DNA of 26,125 bases from Lachnospiraceae bacterium OF09-6 (GTDB taxonomy: Bacteria; Bacillota; Clostridia; Lachnospirales; Lachnospiraceae). A program made the translations under genes and the position numbers. Location: the NCBI GenBank assembly GCA_003435055.1, contig QUMM01000036.1, positions 1-26,125 of the forward strand. Reading direction: 5' to 3'. Below, piece by piece: positions 24,968 to 26,125 of the stretch (its first letter is position 1; each line of letters opens with the position of its first letter). The notes below the pieces were generated by a model, which saw nothing but the letters and a program-made list of their open reading frames with translations, searched no databases and was not told the DNA's origin.

Positions 24968-26001
24968 TTAAAATTTAATAACCGCTTTGATAACGTTTTG
25001 TGCATCATGAACTACTGTACTAAACGCAAGATCTGATTCATCAAAAGTAAATCTGTTTGTTACAATTTTCTTCACATCTATCGATCCACTGGAAATCGCA
25101 GCAATTGCTGTTGGATATAAATTTCTATATCGAAATACAGTTTTAATTGTTATTTCTTTTACCATAGCCTGTGAAAATTATAATTTGCCATGCTTTCTGC
25201 TGCCATTCCAACTAAAACAATTGTTCCACCTTTTTTTACGTAATATGGTGTCTGTTGGATTGTTGCAATTGCTCCTGCTGTTTCAAAAACAAAATCAACA
25301 CCTTTTCCATCAAACAGTTCCTCTACACGTTCAGCGACATTTTCTTTCTGTGCATTAATTACTTCCGTTGCCCCCATTTCTTTAGCCATATTCAGTCTCT
25401 TTTCATATAAATCAACAACAACAATTCGAGAAGCACCTCTTGCTTTAGCTGAAAGTAATGTTACAAGACCAATGCAGCCACCACCTAAAATCAACACATC
25501 TGATCCCAGTCCAACTCCGCCAAGTGCAGTTGCATGAAGTCCTACTGCCAACGGTTCTACCAACGCACCTTCTTCCGTTGACATATTCTCTGGCAATTTA
25601 AAACACATATCAGCAGGATGAGCCACGTATTCCTTCAATGCTCCCTGTACAGGTGGATCAGCAAAAAAGATGACATTCGGACATAAATTATACCTTCCTG
25701 TTTTGCAATATTCACATTTTCCACATGCATATCCTGGTTCAAGTGCTACTTTATCTCCTACCTTAAGATTTTTTACTGCTGCACCAATTTTTACAACTTC
25801 ACCGGCCACTTCATGTCCCAATACAAAATCTGGTGGTGCTGCTACATCTCCTACCCTGCCATCTTTATAAAAATGAACATCTGATCCACACACACCACAA
25901 TACTCCATTTTTACTAAAACCTGATCATCCGATATTTCCGGAATCTTTGCATCATCTTTTACCACAATTTTCATTGCTTCTTTTAAATATGCTACCTTCA
26001 T
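24968..26001 (-). CDS. Zinc-dependent polyol/sorbitol-type dehydrogenase (frameshifted)
   Basis: A medium-chain dehydrogenase of the sorbitol/xylitol dehydrogenase branch; oxidises a polyol to a ketose with NAD. Visible: catalytic zinc site CGVCGSDVHF and GHEVAGEV, structural zinc cluster in GYACGKCEYCKTGRYNLC, EPLAVGLHA, the Rossmann GGGCIG and an Asp in VVVDLYEKR that favours NAD. The frame is broken: it reads to NYNFH, then resumes at QAMVKEITIKTVFRYRN. One extra C near 25171 joins them into a 345-residue protein of normal length. First gene of the operon; GGGGG precedes ATG 26001. Linkage to the importer suggests uptake and oxidation of a polyol (inference). Confidence 0.87.
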
Positions 26002-26039
26002 TTGTTACCCCCGTCACTATATTGTGTTAATGTATTTTG

Positions 26040-26052
26040 TAAAACAGTTTTA
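26040..26052. promoter_or_regulatory. Palindrome TAAAACaGTTTTA, candidate operator of the dehydrogenase/ABC operon
   Basis: Six-base arms around one base, beginning about 15 bases downstream of the -10 box, i.e. at or just after the transcription start, where a repressor would act. It shares the AAAACaGTTTT core with 1730-1742. Confidence 0.45.
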
Positions 26053-26066
26053 TATTTTGTGTTTTC

Positions 26067-26095
26067 ATAATAGTGCAGTTTGCTATTTTTGTCAA
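26067..26095 (-). promoter_or_regulatory. Strong promoter of the dehydrogenase/ABC operon
   Basis: On the minus strand TTGACA (26090-26095), a 17-base spacer and TATTAT (26067-26072), in very A+T-rich DNA, 66 bases before the dehydrogenase start. Confidence 0.78.
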
Positions 26096-26125
26096 TATTT
26101 TTTTTAAATAATTGTTGTTTTTTTT

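Noticed and set aside
1..26125. tRNA, rRNA, insertion sequences or phage genes
   Set aside because: No cloverleaf, rRNA segment, transposase or phage structural gene was recognised, apart from the uncertain small frame at 8607-8796.

Overview
The window looks like a chromosomal segment of a Gram-positive, obligately anaerobic Clostridia, most likely a Lachnospiraceae member. This rests on gene content (XylFII-LytS-YesN type sugar sensing, ROK-type XylR, DUF4867, CUT2 sugar importers), strong AGGAGG-type ribosome binding sites, and low-to-medium G+C. The main theme is pentose (very probably D-xylose) sensing, import and catabolism.

Layout. (1) 50-1672, minus: a PTS enzyme I paralogue with a non-consensus phospho-histidine motif. 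(2) 1864-5736, minus: a complete xylose-type ABC importer (xylF-xylG-xylH) closed by a strong terminator. (3) 6103-6897, plus: an unknown seven-helix membrane protein. (4) About 6975-7462, plus: a gene-free interval with a near-consensus promoter, internal repeats and hairpins, and an intrinsic terminator. It is a candidate long structured non-coding RNA. (5) 7461-8461, minus: a Gfo/Idh/MocA oxidoreductase. (6) 8607-8796, minus: a possible broken small gene. (7) 8968-9999, plus: an orphan P-loop ATPase whose promoter is filled with AGTAAA repeats. (8) 10099-13790, minus: DUF4867 - FucI-like isomerase - xylulokinase operon. (9) 13920-21258, plus: xylR (ROK), a membrane-anchored sugar-binding sensor (XylFII-like), histidine kinase (LytS/YesM), AraC-type response regulator (YesN), a second XylF-like lipoprotein, and a truncated response-regulator paralogue whose phospho-acceptor Asp is Asn. 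(10) 21377-26001, minus, visibly more A+T rich: a second CUT2 importer behind a zinc polyol/sorbitol-type dehydrogenase.

How the parts work together (inference). Extracellular xylose is perceived by the XylFII-like protein with LytS, and YesN activates the importer XylFGH. This follows the XylFII-LytS/YesN circuit described for Clostridium beijerinckii. Imported sugar is isomerised, apparently by the FucI-like enzyme since no xylA is present, and then phosphorylated by XylB. XylR represses the divergent isomerase/kinase operon through a clear TTAGTTT-N7-AAACTAA operator. The last operon probably imports and oxidises a related polyol.

Data quality: at least five genes (xylH, the oxidoreductase, the FucI-like gene, DUF4867, the dehydrogenase) are interrupted by single-base indels in short base runs, with otherwise intact reading on both sides. 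This pattern fits assembly or sequencing error better than gene decay, so they are annotated here as single genes across the shift.
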